Below, piece by piece: positions 1 to 9,094 of a stretch of 52,322 nucleotides of DNA (its first letter is position 1; the number at the start of each line of letters is the position of its first letter). The translations under genes and the position numbers were made by a program. Source of the stretch: a virus; the IMG/VR virus record IMGVR_UViG_3300027736_000067, positions 1 to 52,322 of that record. One strand, 5' to 3'. The notes below the pieces were generated by a model. The model was not told where the DNA came from, searched no databases, and worked only from the letters and a program-made list of their open reading frames with translations.

Positions 1-283
1 GGGTGATTAATTCTGAAGTAGATAAACCTTTATCAATTGCTTTTTTATAATTTTCGGCTTCTCTTTTTAAAATCCTTTCAGGATAAAATCTACCGTTTCT
101 ATTTGGAGTATCGTATTTCTGAAGAACCGCATAAAATTCAAATGGATTTTTATAATCCAAGTTTGCAGCTTCTTTTAAAATATCTGAATTAAGTCTATCT
201 TTTGGAGATACGTGACCCGCATCCATTTCAATTAGTATACCATGACCAACTTCGCTAGCCTCTAAAATTCTCAAATTTTTCAT
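1..283 (-). CDS. Prohead core protease, gp21-like (N-terminal part, cut by window edge)
   Basis: About 94 N-terminal residues are present and the rest lies beyond the left edge. The stretch around residues 55-75 reads DTPNRNGRFYPERIL, which matches the VNRNKRLYPKRIL region of T4 gp21, the serine protease that matures the prohead by cutting scaffold and internal proteins after (L/I)-x-E. The protein itself begins MKNLRILEAS, with an ILE|A site near its own N-terminus; T4 gp21 also cleaves itself. It is the first of the minus-strand head genes beside the portal and terminase. The catalytic residues are outside the window, so activity is inferred from the family match. This gene is the key to reading the LxE signals on many other proteins here. 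Confidence 0.8.
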   Translation of the reverse strand, partial: MKNLRILEASEVGHGILIEMDAGHVSPKDRLNSDILKEAANLDYKNPFEFYAVLQKYDTPNRNGRFYPERILKREAENYKKAIDKGLSTSELIT

Positions 284-319
284 CTAATCTTTTATGATAA
301 ATATACGGTATTGATAAGT

Positions 320-760
320 TTATTCTTTTTCGTCTTTTTTAGAAATTGAAAATTCAAAATGTTTGTTTTCTATAATGTTGTTTTTAAAAATGTTTCGTAC
401 GATTTGTTTTACTGAATCTTTAATTTCCTTTGATTTGAAATCTATTTCAGATATTGTAAAAAGATTTACCTCTAAATTAAAAAAGGATTTTTTTCCGTGA
501 GATATTCCACTTGTTCTTAAATCTAAATCAACAATACTATTTTCTTGGAAAATTTTTTGATTGATTGAATTAAATACGGAATGTTTAATTTCTCTGTTTA
601 AATTACCTACAATACGATTCCAATTTTCAGTCTCATATTTTGGTGTAATCCAAGATTGGATGTTAATATAGACGGATTTTAGGTTTTTGGAATCAACTGT
701 TCCATAGACTGATTTAATAGGATTGTATAAATTCAACTTTACACTTTTGCCTTTTTTCAT
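320..760 (-). CDS. Hypothetical protein, 146 aa
   Basis: Not recognised. It is a lysine-rich protein with alternating hydrophobic and polar residues and no signal peptide or membrane segment. It starts MKKGKSVKLNLYNPIKS and ends in a charged KKDEKE tail. It sits between the prohead protease and the bS21/portal block on the same strand as the head genes, so a head-assembly role is possible but unproven. No late motif stands directly before it. Confidence 0.6.
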   Translation of the reverse strand: MKKGKSVKLNLYNPIKSVYGTVDSKNLKSVYINIQSWITPKYETENWNRIVGNLNREIKHSVFNSINQKIFQENSIVDLDLRTSGISHGKKSFFNLEVNLFTISEIDFKSKEIKDSVKQIVRNIFKNNIIENKHFEFSISKKDEKE

Positions 761-843
761 TAATTTTCATTGTTATTATGTTTATTTTCATTAAAAAAAT
801 AACACATATAAATGTTAATGTCAAAAATTTTTTAAGTTTTCAA

Positions 844-851
844 GATATTTG
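844..851 (+). promoter_or_regulatory. Host-type -7 box for bS21
   Basis: GATATTTG has one mismatch to the Bacteroidota -7 element TAnnTTTG. Only 6 nt separate it from the ATG at 858, so transcription should start at or next to the start codon. Confidence 0.45.
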
Positions 852-857
852 TAAGAT

Positions 858-1043
858 ATGCTAATAATAGAAATCAAAAACGGAGAGAATATTGAAAGAG
901 CTCTCAAAACACTTAAGTCAAAAGTGATTAAAACAAAACAGAATCAAAAACTTTCAGGTAGAAAACAATACATTAAACCTTCTGTTGTAAACAGAAATAA
1001 AGTTTTAAAGGCAATTTATATTCAGAAAAAAAGAATATCTTAA
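858..1043 (+). CDS. rpsU: Small ribosomal subunit protein bS21, phage-encoded
   Basis: The 61-residue protein has the full bS21 pattern: MLIIEIKNGENIERALKTLK at the N-terminus, a basic middle, then IKPSVVNRNKVLKAIYIQKK. Host Bacteroidota bS21 has the same MLII-x-(V/I)-K-x-GENI-x-RALK start and the IKPSV-x-(N/R)R-x-x-x-x-KA-x-YIQ end. bS21 sits on the 30S platform. In the Flavobacterium johnsoniae ribosome it helps cover the anti-Shine-Dalgarno sequence, so a phage copy could alter which mRNAs are initiated. It is the only plus-strand gene among the left-end head genes, has a host-type -7 box 6 nt before its ATG, and overlaps the end of the convergent gene by 4 nt. Phage bS21 homologues are known in other large phages. 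Confidence 0.93.
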   Translation: MLIIEIKNGENIERALKTLKSKVIKTKQNQKLSGRKQYIKPSVVNRNKVLKAIYIQKKRIS

Positions 1044-1738
1044 ATTGACCCTTCTAAGTTTTTAAGTTTTAAGAAATTAACCTGGTCAAACTTTTCAGTC
1101 TTAAGTCTATCAATTGTTTCAGAAATTTTTGTTTTTAACTCAAACTCTTCTTCGTTATCTAAAATAGATTTTAATTTAGTAATAGTACTTTCTTTTAAAG
1201 TTTCAAATTTTGTCTCAAGAGATTTAGAATCTTCAGAAATTAATTTAAAAAATTCTTTTTTAGTGTTTTCATCTAAAGTTTCAATATAAGTTCTTAAAGT
1301 TTGATTTGCAATATTAACCATTGATTTGATTGGTATATTGATTGATTCTTTAATTGTTTTTGAATTAGATGTTAAAATAGAAATTATATTTCTTTTTGAT
1401 TGTATCCTCTCATGAAGATTTAATTTGTTAGTATAAACTAACGTATCAATATCAGAATATTTGTTTTCGGCTGATTCCTCCAAAGCCTTTGGAAGTTTAA
1501 TAGATGGTAAAATTTTACCTAAAAGATTTACACCTTCTTCTAAAAATTCTTTAGCGTCGGATTCAGATAATCCCTGAGGAGTACTTAATTGGTCATACAA
1601 AGAATAAGCCTTTGAAATTGGCTTATCATTCAAAACATTGTGTTTGAATTCTCTCAAAGATTTCTTGAATTCTTTTTCGTTCTGATACGACTCAAGAAGA
1701 TTTTTTTCAATTATGGATTTTATTTTACCGAAGGTCAT
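1040..1738 (-). CDS. Probable head core or scaffold protein, 232 aa
   Basis: An almost wholly helical, charged protein (KESINIPIKSM, LDENTKKEF, KLKSILDNEEEF) with no cysteine. It starts MTFGKIKSIIEKNLLESYQN, where LLE|S fits the prohead protease site (L/I)-x-E|(A/G/S). It lies directly downstream of the portal in the head operon, where T4 carries its small prohead core genes. The link to a T4 core protein rests on position, helical character and the cleavage motif, not on sequence identity. A late-type motif lies 12 nt before the ATG. Confidence 0.6.
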   Translation of the reverse strand: MTFGKIKSIIEKNLLESYQNEKEFKKSLREFKHNVLNDKPISKAYSLYDQLSTPQGLSESDAKEFLEEGVNLLGKILPSIKLPKALEESAENKYSDIDTLVYTNKLNLHERIQSKRNIISILTSNSKTIKESINIPIKSMVNIANQTLRTYIETLDENTKKEFFKLISEDSKSLETKFETLKESTITKLKSILDNEEEFELKTKISETIDRLKTEKFDQVNFLKLKNLEGSI

Positions 1739-1750
1739 CTTAACATTTTT

Positions 1751-1760
1751 TAATAAATAT
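1751..1760 (-). promoter_or_regulatory. Late-type motif before the 1738 gene
   Basis: The coding strand reads ATATTTATTA, 12 nt before the start codon. It is a weaker relative of GTATTTATA. Confidence 0.4.
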
Positions 1761-3613
1761 TAGGAATTTAGTAACTTATCCAATTCTTTTGAAATTTCTC
1801 CTAAAGATTCTTGTCCATGACCTAAATCTATGAATGTTGCTCCGTCAATTAAGTTGTTTTCAATCAACATATTTAAGCTATTTAATTTTGACTCAGGTAT
1901 TGGTGGTTCTCCTTCAGTTGGTGGTGGAGGAGCTTCTCCCCCTAATTCCTCTCCTCCTGGCGGTGGCGGAGGTGTTCCTAAATCTCCACCTGGAGGTGGT
2001 CCTAATTCCTCGGCACCACCTGGAGTTGTTGAAGCTCCCGCTGATGGTGTTGAGCCCGAAGGACTTCCGTAAAGTTTGTCAATATTATCAAAAATACCTG
2101 TCTTAGTAATAACAGTTGCTGTTGCTTTAAGTTCTTCTCCAACAGCTCTTTCAATTCTTTGTTGTTGTAGGTCAAGTCTAATTTCTTCGTCTGACCAACC
2201 AAAGATATGTTTCTTAGCCCAAGTAGAAGATGTTGCTTGAATACCATTTCCTGGGTCGGCAACCAAGTCTTTATATAATAATATTTTTTCTTTCCAAATA
2301 TCTACTTTAAGTAAATCTGCTTGTGTAGATGGGTTAGTTAATCCTAATGTAAAGTTTTGTAATTCGTCCTCAAACCCTAATAAGAATAAATGCACAATTG
2401 CAATCTTATTAAGCTCTTGAATCATACTTTTTTGAATTCTATTAATTGTACGAGCAAATCTAATATCTTGTAATGCTAGGTTTTTTCCGTCACCAACAAC
2501 TTCTTCAAATCCTAAAAATGCTTTAGGAACACGAAGAGCAGTTAATAATTTCTTTTGAATATATTCAATATCCGCAATTTCTGATAAATTTGTTGCTCCT
2601 GGCAATGTATCAATTGGGCTTGGTGCCGCTGGGTCTCTAACAGGTACAAAATAATCTTGGTCAACCGCCATTTGGTTGAATCTCATATCCACATTACCTG
2701 TCTTACTATCAACAATTTGTTCTCTTTTGAATTTGTTAGCAACACGTTGTACATATGCTTCAACATCATCATCATTCATATTTCCAACAAATACTTTAAA
2801 GATTCTTCTTTCAGGAGCTCTTGAAGTTCTATAGATTAACATAGCATCTTCACACAATAAAAGTTGTTTCCAAGTTCTTCTTGCTTTTTCTAACATAGAA
2901 GTACCATAAGGAAGTTTTCTATCATCACCCAATAATCTAAAGTGAGCCATTTCCCATGATTGGAATTCCATATTTTTGTTCTTCCAAGTGAAATGTAATG
3001 CCTTTTTGTCCTTATCTAATTCTTTTGTAATATCAACAGAAATTTTTTGACTAACACCAACTTCATGTCTTTCAATTTCAATTGTTGGTAATTGTTGAAC
3101 ACCAACAACTCCTTTCTCAGGGTCTAATTTCAAATACACAAAGTTATCACCATACTTACAAGTGTTTCTTGTCCACATTGGTAAGTTAGTGTTAATATCC
3201 AATGAGTTGTTAAATAAATCGGCTAATACACCCTTAATTCTTTTTGATTCAGAATAAATTTGTAATATAAATCCATCTTCATTTGTTGTTGTAGATTCTT
3301 CAGCATAAATGTCCAAAGCTGCAGAAATCTCAGGAGTATACTCCATTGATTCATAATCATACTGAGAAGATAATCTTGTTGGCTCATAATAAATTGCTTG
3401 AGAATATAAATTATTCTCAACCTTAGCCCATTGATTTGCTAAATAAAAAGTTTGTTGTGCTTGAAGTTTTTCGGTTTCGTATTCCTGTTTGTTTGTTGTA
3501 CGCAACAATTCCTGTTTATCAAACTTAAATGTTGGATAATCTTGTCCTAAAAGTGAATTAGGTCCAAATGTTTGCGACAATCGTTGCCAAACCGTCATGT
3601 TCTGTTCTGCCAT
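1760..3613 (-). CDS. Portal protein, T4 gp20-like
   Basis: The 617-residue protein forms the dodecameric ring at the DNA-packaging vertex. The diagnostic gp20 core is present near residues 225-285: LPYGTSMLEKARRTWKQL, then YRTSRAPERRIFKVFVGNM. It is followed by RVPKAFLGFEE and KNLALQDIRFARTINRIQ around residues 365-395. An N-terminal stretch, SLLGQDYPTFKF, matches gp20-type portals. Unusually, residues about 515-575 are a Pro/Gly-rich tail (PPPGGDLGTPPPPPGGEELG), then a short helical end. Neighbours are the terminase upstream (37 nt gap) and a scaffold-like gene downstream. A TATTTATA motif lies 26 nt before the ATG. Confidence 0.95.
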   Translation of the reverse strand: MAEQNMTVWQRLSQTFGPNSLLGQDYPTFKFDKQELLRTTNKQEYETEKLQAQQTFYLANQWAKVENNLYSQAIYYEPTRLSSQYDYESMEYTPEISAALDIYAEESTTTNEDGFILQIYSESKRIKGVLADLFNNSLDINTNLPMWTRNTCKYGDNFVYLKLDPEKGVVGVQQLPTIEIERHEVGVSQKISVDITKELDKDKKALHFTWKNKNMEFQSWEMAHFRLLGDDRKLPYGTSMLEKARRTWKQLLLCEDAMLIYRTSRAPERRIFKVFVGNMNDDDVEAYVQRVANKFKREQIVDSKTGNVDMRFNQMAVDQDYFVPVRDPAAPSPIDTLPGATNLSEIADIEYIQKKLLTALRVPKAFLGFEEVVGDGKNLALQDIRFARTINRIQKSMIQELNKIAIVHLFLLGFEDELQNFTLGLTNPSTQADLLKVDIWKEKILLYKDLVADPGNGIQATSSTWAKKHIFGWSDEEIRLDLQQQRIERAVGEELKATATVITKTGIFDNIDKLYGSPSGSTPSAGASTTPGGAEELGPPPGGDLGTPPPPPGGEELGGEAPPPPTEGEPPIPESKLNSLNMLIENNLIDGATFIDLGHGQESLGEISKELDKLLNS

Positions 3614-3639
3614 ATTACAATTTTACTTATTACCTTGAT

Positions 3640-3647
3640 AATATAAA
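3640..3647 (-). promoter_or_regulatory. Late-type motif before portal gene
   Basis: The coding strand reads TATTTATA, 26 nt before the portal start, in the short gap after the terminase gene. Confidence 0.5.
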
Positions 3648-3650
3648 TAG

Positions 3651-5411
3651 TTATTTGGAACCAAATAACCATCCATATTTTTGATAATCGGCTTTAGTGG
3701 CTGATTGGTTACTATAAGGGTTTTGTCTTCCCATTTGAGGAATCATTGGATTAAAGTAATCTGAAGTGTTTTTATTCTCGTTAACGACAGATGTCCAAGA
3801 ATTTAACATTGCCTTTGTATGATTAACAACTTTTTGTAAGGATTGAAATGATTTTTCTGCAACATATATTGCCATAGAAATACCCATAATACAGTCATCA
3901 TGATGACCTTTTTGATGGTCTGGTCTACCATTCACATAAATAAATGTGTTCATTTCGTTATATAATCTATGAGAATATATTTTGAAATCGTGTCTACACG
4001 CTTCTTCCAATGATGCAATAATTTGAACTCTTTTATTGTTGAAATTAATACCAGGTATTTTTTCATTCATTTTTGGGTCCCATTTCCACTTATTATTTGG
4101 GTCAACATTATCAACGTACATCCCTCCTTGATAACCCATTTCTTGCATTTTTCTTGCTGTAGCGACCCCCATTCCACCTGTTAAATCCACAACACAATAT
4201 GCGGTATACATACTTCCCCACTTATAAGCAATCTCAGCAGTAATGTCTGGTGGAACTTTTCCAACATATTCAAGTACTTGTTCTCTTGTATCAAAATCAA
4301 TTATTTGAATGCTACTAAAATCTTCCGAGTCACCTCTTGATACGTCCACACCCATAACATATTTATGACCATTTTCTGGTTCTTTAAAAATCCAAAGTGA
4401 GCCACCCATCATTTTAGCTAAAGGTTCTCTTAATTGATTTTTGGAAATGTTCTGCATTAATTCAGAGTCAAAAACGTTATCACCTGAACCCAAGAAATTG
4501 CATTCTAATTCCTGAGCCACTTTTCTCCTATCAAACTTTAACTTTTTAACCATTCCTTCAAACCAAGACGAACATGGTTTATACCCCTGACTTATATAAT
4601 CAGTTGTTATTTCATGGTCTCGTTCATATGGATTATCAATTGATAACTCCACAACAACATCTTTGGCATAATCTTCTCTATTTAACAAAAAATGAACTAA
4701 ATCATTTGTTTTAACCATATACAAATCTTTTGTATATCTTGGGTCACGATACCAGTACATTTCAGAAATTTTGAAGTCATTCATATTTCTTAATGCTTGG
4801 TCATAAATTTCATAATAAATTGCGTCGTATCCGTTTGGAGTAGAAACAACGATAACCTTACCACCCGTAGATAGTGAGGCCATACACGCTGACCAGAAAT
4901 CTCCGTCAGCTTCAATGAACGCAGCCTCATCAAAAATAAGAATAGTTGGGGTATAACCTCTCAACGCATCCTTTGATGTTGCAACCGCTTTAACTTCACA
5001 GTCATTAGTAAGTTTAAAATGTCTTTGTGCGTTTTTATCAGGTGAAAATCCAACACCTACCCAAGATGGCCATTGTTCTGTAAAATTTCTAATTTTGTTA
5101 GCCATCTCAACGGATGTATCTAACTTATTGGCAATGATTAGAATTTTTTCAGGTTTCTGTTTTTTGGCAAATACCAATTTTTTGGATGCCCATGCAGCGG
5201 TTACTGTTGTTACACCAGCCTGACGATACTTTAATGCAATGTTTTCATTGTGGGCATCGTAATCTTCAATAAGACTAACTTGGTCAGGAAAAAGGTCTAA
5301 GGGAACATACTTTGATACTGTGTTATCGTATGTCTGTAAATAAGTACGAAGTGCGTAAGGAGTATTCCTCATACACTTCGTAACTTCTATAATTAATTGT
5401 TCTTTAGTCAC
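3651..5411 (-). CDS. Terminase large subunit, T4 gp17-like
   Basis: The DNA-packaging ATPase and nuclease, 586 aa, a usual length for gp17. The ATPase domain has the Walker A region KYRQAGVTT near residue 61, then the Walker B motif TILIFDEAAF near 156 and the coupling segment VVSTPNGYD. The RNase H-like nuclease domain begins at YVMGVDVSRGDSEDFSSIQ (first catalytic Asp) and ends with KGHHDDCIMGISMA (further acidic residues). The gene lies 3 nt below the upstream acidic gene and 37 nt above the portal gene, so packaging motor and portal are adjacent. No small terminase subunit is recognised; one of the acidic upstream genes is a candidate by position only. Confidence 0.97.
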   Translation of the reverse strand: MTKEQLIIEVTKCMRNTPYALRTYLQTYDNTVSKYVPLDLFPDQVSLIEDYDAHNENIALKYRQAGVTTVTAAWASKKLVFAKKQKPEKILIIANKLDTSVEMANKIRNFTEQWPSWVGVGFSPDKNAQRHFKLTNDCEVKAVATSKDALRGYTPTILIFDEAAFIEADGDFWSACMASLSTGGKVIVVSTPNGYDAIYYEIYDQALRNMNDFKISEMYWYRDPRYTKDLYMVKTNDLVHFLLNREDYAKDVVVELSIDNPYERDHEITTDYISQGYKPCSSWFEGMVKKLKFDRRKVAQELECNFLGSGDNVFDSELMQNISKNQLREPLAKMMGGSLWIFKEPENGHKYVMGVDVSRGDSEDFSSIQIIDFDTREQVLEYVGKVPPDITAEIAYKWGSMYTAYCVVDLTGGMGVATARKMQEMGYQGGMYVDNVDPNNKWKWDPKMNEKIPGINFNNKRVQIIASLEEACRHDFKIYSHRLYNEMNTFIYVNGRPDHQKGHHDDCIMGISMAIYVAEKSFQSLQKVVNHTKAMLNSWTSVVNENKNTSDYFNPMIPQMGRQNPYSNQSATKADYQKYGWLFGSK

Positions 5412-5414
5412 AAA

Positions 5415-6728
5415 TTATTTTTTGGGTCTTGATATACCCAAACTACCAAAGAAATCGTCAAGTCCATCATCTTCATCAAAATCATCATCATCAGATTCAA
5501 TCCCTTTTTCTTCTTTATAATCTTCAAACTCACTCTTCATTTCTTGGGCTTCTCTCATAACTTCTCTGAATCTATCAGTTGCTTTTTTAACTTTAGATTC
5601 ATCTTCTGAAATTGCATTTCCGATAATTTCTAAAAATTCTTGTGCTGGTATTTGGTATAACAAAATTTGAAACCAGTTTATTAGACCCTTGTTTGATTCA
5701 TCAAACATTTCATCAGGCATTGCGTGTCTAAACTTTTCTACAATCTCGGGTCCTATTCTTAATTGCATTGGTTCGTTAGATAATACATCTACCGCTCCTC
5801 TAACTTTATCACGAATATCAGGATTTTTAGAATGACCATGTCTACCTTTAGCCTCTTCTAAACCTTTAATAATTTCATGACATAAGATAGGGAATATCAT
5901 TCCTACTGCAATAATTTTTGTGTCAGGTTGTTCTTCACCACCACCACCTTCTTCACCATCTTCTTCATCTGCATCATCTAATGACACTTTACCTGCAACA
6001 CCTTGACCTGTTTGACTCATCATTTCAATCATTTGTTCCATAGTAAAATACATGAAATCATTGATTGCCATAATTCCCAAATAATCTCCATATAGAGATG
6101 GGTCAATAGCATCTAATCTTGCTCTAATGTCAGGCTTTTGAAAAAGGTAATGTCCTCTTTTTGCAGCGCCTTGAATAATTGCATTTATTATATTTCTTTT
6201 ATGTTTTTCTAATTCTAATTCTTCCTCATCTGTTAAATCCTCAATATCAAATGATGGAATTTCTAATTCATCTTTCTCCTCATCATCATCTTCGTCATCC
6301 TTTGGTTCTTCAGGTGAAAATCTAAAATCTGAAACATCAGGTTGTTGTCCTAAATGTGGTTCAATTTGATACCACCCTTCAGGTACTTCTTGCTCTTCTA
6401 AACTGGCATCAACTGCTAATTGTTCAAGTTCATCTTTATGAGCAGATTCAATTGACATAATGTTTCTAAGCTTACCCATCATCTCATTATAAATCATTCC
6501 TTGAACTTGCTGAGAACCAATATTTCTATTACCTACAACTTCTTTTAATTTATCCGCAACTTTTTGGAATCTTTGACTAACTAATCTTTGTACATCAGCA
6601 ACCCCCTTTCTCATTGCAGGATTTTGTGCATATAAACTATCAGGACTAGCCAATTTTCTTTCCAAACTTGGGTCCATTCTTTCAGGTCTATTACCGTAAT
6701 CTAATTGTTCTTTTAATTTTTTTGCCAT
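5415..6728 (-). CDS. Acidic head-operon protein, 437 aa
   Basis: Not recognised. The start is taken at MAKKLKEQLDYGNRPERM, because the 11 residues before it overlap the upstream gene. Residues about 130-175 and the C-terminal 30 residues are strongly acidic (EPKDDEDDDEEKDELEIP, ESDDDDFDEDDGLDDFFG). The middle is helical, with a glycine/glutamate stretch near 265. It is tightly coupled to the terminase (3 nt) and to the upstream gene (4 nt). The position next to the large terminase would suit a small terminase or packaging accessory, but the length is far above known small terminases. Confidence 0.65.
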   Translation of the reverse strand: MAKKLKEQLDYGNRPERMDPSLERKLASPDSLYAQNPAMRKGVADVQRLVSQRFQKVADKLKEVVGNRNIGSQQVQGMIYNEMMGKLRNIMSIESAHKDELEQLAVDASLEEQEVPEGWYQIEPHLGQQPDVSDFRFSPEEPKDDEDDDEEKDELEIPSFDIEDLTDEEELELEKHKRNIINAIIQGAAKRGHYLFQKPDIRARLDAIDPSLYGDYLGIMAINDFMYFTMEQMIEMMSQTGQGVAGKVSLDDADEEDGEEGGGGEEQPDTKIIAVGMIFPILCHEIIKGLEEAKGRHGHSKNPDIRDKVRGAVDVLSNEPMQLRIGPEIVEKFRHAMPDEMFDESNKGLINWFQILLYQIPAQEFLEIIGNAISEDESKVKKATDRFREVMREAQEMKSEFEDYKEEKGIESDDDDFDEDDGLDDFFGSLGISRPKK

Positions 6729-6732
6729 TTTC

Positions 6733-7467
6733 TTATTTTTGTAAAAGTTGCATAATAACATCTATAACCTCATCTTTCGCCTTTTCAGCAGATATTTTTT
6801 GAGCCTTTGGGGATTCTTTTTCTCCTGGGTTTGGATTCTTACCAGGATGTGATGGTCTTGGTCTAGTTGCTGGTTTTCCTGGTTTTGTGGTTGGAGATGT
6901 CTTTGGTTTTGATGGTGCAGTTGCAGGACCTGCTTCTGACAAATACTTAACTAAATCACCTTTAGTAATTCTTGGTGGGATATTTCTTTCAACTATTCTC
7001 ATAATTTCGTTTTCTAAAAACAAAGATACGGGATTTTTTCCTTCTCCCAATTGTTTTTTAATTTCTCTTACACATCTTTCCCACTTTCTTGATTTTTTTG
7101 GTCCTACTTGAGAATGACAAATAGACGATGCGGTTGATTTTCCTTCAAACATACCCATACCGTCATCTTCATTTCCAAATCCATCATCTGATGATGGGCC
7201 AACTTGTTTTGGGTCCTGAGTTTCAGTTTCTTTGTTCGGGTCTACGGTTACTTCTTCCTCTTCGTCAAGTTCTTTTTCATAAACTTGGAATGGCTTTTTC
7301 TCACTTTTTAATTTGCTAATCATAGCAGTATCCGTTTTAGAAACATTAACTTGTTCAACAAATAATTTTTTGTATAAAACGTCAATCTGTGATTCATCTA
7401 ATTTTGAAACAGTATTAGCAGATAAACCTTTATCTATTAATCTCAAAGCTTTTTTATTAATTTTCAT
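6733..7467 (-). CDS. Probable structural protein with P/T-rich linker, 244 aa
   Basis: Not recognised. It starts with a basic helix (MKINKKALRLIDKGL) and then a KLDES sequence that fits an (L)-x-E|S prohead protease site. An acidic hinge follows (GFGNEDDGMGMFEGK). The segment KKSRKWERCVREIKKQL near 125-140 is basic and helical. Residues about 180-220 are a Pro/Thr/Lys linker (PKTSPTTKPGKPATRPRP). It overlaps the upstream gene by 11 nt, so the two are probably translationally coupled, and belongs to the terminase-portal operon. Confidence 0.6.
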   Translation of the reverse strand: MKINKKALRLIDKGLSANTVSKLDESQIDVLYKKLFVEQVNVSKTDTAMISKLKSEKKPFQVYEKELDEEEEVTVDPNKETETQDPKQVGPSSDDGFGNEDDGMGMFEGKSTASSICHSQVGPKKSRKWERCVREIKKQLGEGKNPVSLFLENEIMRIVERNIPPRITKGDLVKYLSEAGPATAPSKPKTSPTTKPGKPATRPRPSHPGKNPNPGEKESPKAQKISAEKAKDEVIDVIMQLLQK

Positions 7468-7852
7468 ATACTACTTTCTTTTCAAATTCTAAAATCAAAT
7501 CTCTTTCGTAGAGTTTGTCTTTTATTTCTTGTTCTGTTGTACCAAATCTAAATACTAATCTTTTTTGACTTTCTTCTTCATCAGTTTCCCAGGCTAATGC
7601 AACGACATCATCAATTGCATCTATCATACAAAAAAAATCGGAGTTCTGAATCAATTCCAACTTTACATCAGTATTTCTCAGAACTCCTACTTTTTTAATA
7701 TATTTTAATTCAGGTGGTCCAGGATAACCATTACATGGTTTACTTTCCCAAGATTCTCCCCAAACATCTTCAGTATCAGAGAATATAAACTCGTAAAGAT
7801 TGTCTCCCTTATAATTAGGCCCTAAACCATTTACGTAGATTAATTTACTCAT
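7457..7852 (-). CDS. Conserved-looking small protein, 131 aa
   Basis: Not recognised. It is a compact alpha/beta protein with the phrases NGLGPNYKGDNLYEFIFSD, then GYPGPPELKYIKKVGVLRN, then DAIDDVVALAWETDEEESQKR. It has no membrane segment. It overlaps the upstream 408-residue gene by 4 nt and the downstream gene by 11 nt, so it is an integral member of the head operon. Confidence 0.6.
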   Translation of the reverse strand: MSKLIYVNGLGPNYKGDNLYEFIFSDTEDVWGESWESKPCNGYPGPPELKYIKKVGVLRNTDVKLELIQNSDFFCMIDAIDDVVALAWETDEEESQKRLVFRFGTTEQEIKDKLYERDLILEFEKKVVYEN

Positions 7853-9075
7853 ACTAAAAATCCTTCAGGTGAAATTTTTACTTGTCTTCCTTTATTCTCA
7901 AACACCAAGTTTTTTTTGTTTGTTATTCCAACAACTTTAGCACTTCTATTTTCTTCTAAAAATTTCTTTGACGCCAATTCTTGTTCAATTGTTTCAGTAA
8001 ATTTTACAACTTCTTTCATTTGTCTTTTAACTTGAGAAATTTTTTGAATTTGTTTTTGTGCATTTCTTTCTCTGTTTTCCAATATTTCTTTTTTTGTTAC
8101 TTCAAAATATTTTGAAATTACTTTGTCAACTTTTGATTCACCGAAAATATGGTCCATAATTGCACCATATGATGGAGTTTCTCTCATTTCACCTTCGGCA
8201 GGTACTTCAGCACTCATTTCAACATCCCCTTCAGGACCTTCAAAATCAGCAGTCATTTCCTCTTCACCACCAAAGTCAGAACCTTCTTCTCTTTCTTCAG
8301 CTTCTTCAAATTTACCCATAATGTCTTCTTTATCTTCTTCAGATAAATTTTTTAAATCTAAAGATGATAAAACCATATTGATAACATATTTGATATTTTC
8401 AGAAGTCATTCCTTCTTCGTTATCTAATGTTCTAATTTTTTGAGTCAATTTACCTGTAAGTTTTTGAATTGATTTGAAAGTTACTTTTTCTTCCATATCT
8501 TGGCCTTCTTCAGAATCCATCCCCATATCTTCATCTCCTGGTTCCATTCCTAAGTCATCACCCATAGGTAATTCTTCTCCACCTTCTGGAGGTAAATCAT
8601 CTCCCATTGGAGAAGGAGGTAGTTCTGGTGAAGGAACTGGAGGAGGTTCCATTGGAACTTCAGCAGCTGGTGCAGGTAGTTCTTCAGGTGCTGGTTTAGG
8701 TGTTTTTAAAACGAATTTTTTTTGTTCGCCGTATAAAGAAACACCTTCCTCATTTTCGTTTAAACGATTCAATTCACCCGCGAGTAAATTCATTCTTTTA
8801 AATGCTTGAGAATATGAAGAATAGTATTTTCTATTTTTCATTGGTTCAATGTAATCAGTATCAGATTCTGAAATAGTTTTTTTAATGATATATCCTTGTC
8901 TTTCTTTAACAATTTGATAGTCATGTCCATCCGCTAAATTTACTGAATATTCTTTTTTGGCAGTTTCATTTATTTTTTCAGGAATAACTTCGTTGAATCT
9001 TGCGATTTCCATTATTCTTTTCATTTTTTCTTGACCAGTCAGTTTTTCGCTTCCTATTGGTTTTAAGTCTCCCAT
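7849..9075 (-). CDS. Probable head core protein, acidic with proline hinge, 408 aa
   Basis: Not recognised by family. The N-terminal 120 residues are globular. Residues about 128-190 form a Pro/Glu/Asp/Met hinge (EELPAPAAEVPMEPPPVPSP), and 235-300 are Glu-rich. The C-terminus is helical with TKKEILENRERNAQKQIQKI and ends in a beta-rich piece, VVGITNKKNLVFENKG. Acidic, helical and extended features are typical of prohead core proteins. It is first in a run of overlapping genes leading to the terminase. Confidence 0.6.
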   Translation of the reverse strand: MGDLKPIGSEKLTGQEKMKRIMEIARFNEVIPEKINETAKKEYSVNLADGHDYQIVKERQGYIIKKTISESDTDYIEPMKNRKYYSSYSQAFKRMNLLAGELNRLNENEEGVSLYGEQKKFVLKTPKPAPEELPAPAAEVPMEPPPVPSPELPPSPMGDDLPPEGGEELPMGDDLGMEPGDEDMGMDSEEGQDMEEKVTFKSIQKLTGKLTQKIRTLDNEEGMTSENIKYVINMVLSSLDLKNLSEEDKEDIMGKFEEAEEREEGSDFGGEEEMTADFEGPEGDVEMSAEVPAEGEMRETPSYGAIMDHIFGESKVDKVISKYFEVTKKEILENRERNAQKQIQKISQVKRQMKEVVKFTETIEQELASKKFLEENRSAKVVGITNKKNLVFENKGRQVKISPEGFLV

Positions 9076-9094
9076 ATCTAAAAATTTATATTTT

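Noticed and set aside
1830-2106. Plus-strand open frames opposite the Pro/Gly-rich portal tail
   Set aside because: Antisense of low-complexity GGT/CCT codons in a clear portal gene.
8123-8809. Serine-rich plus-strand frames opposite the acidic head protein
   Set aside because: Antisense of Glu/Asp/Pro-rich codons; no promoter or start context.
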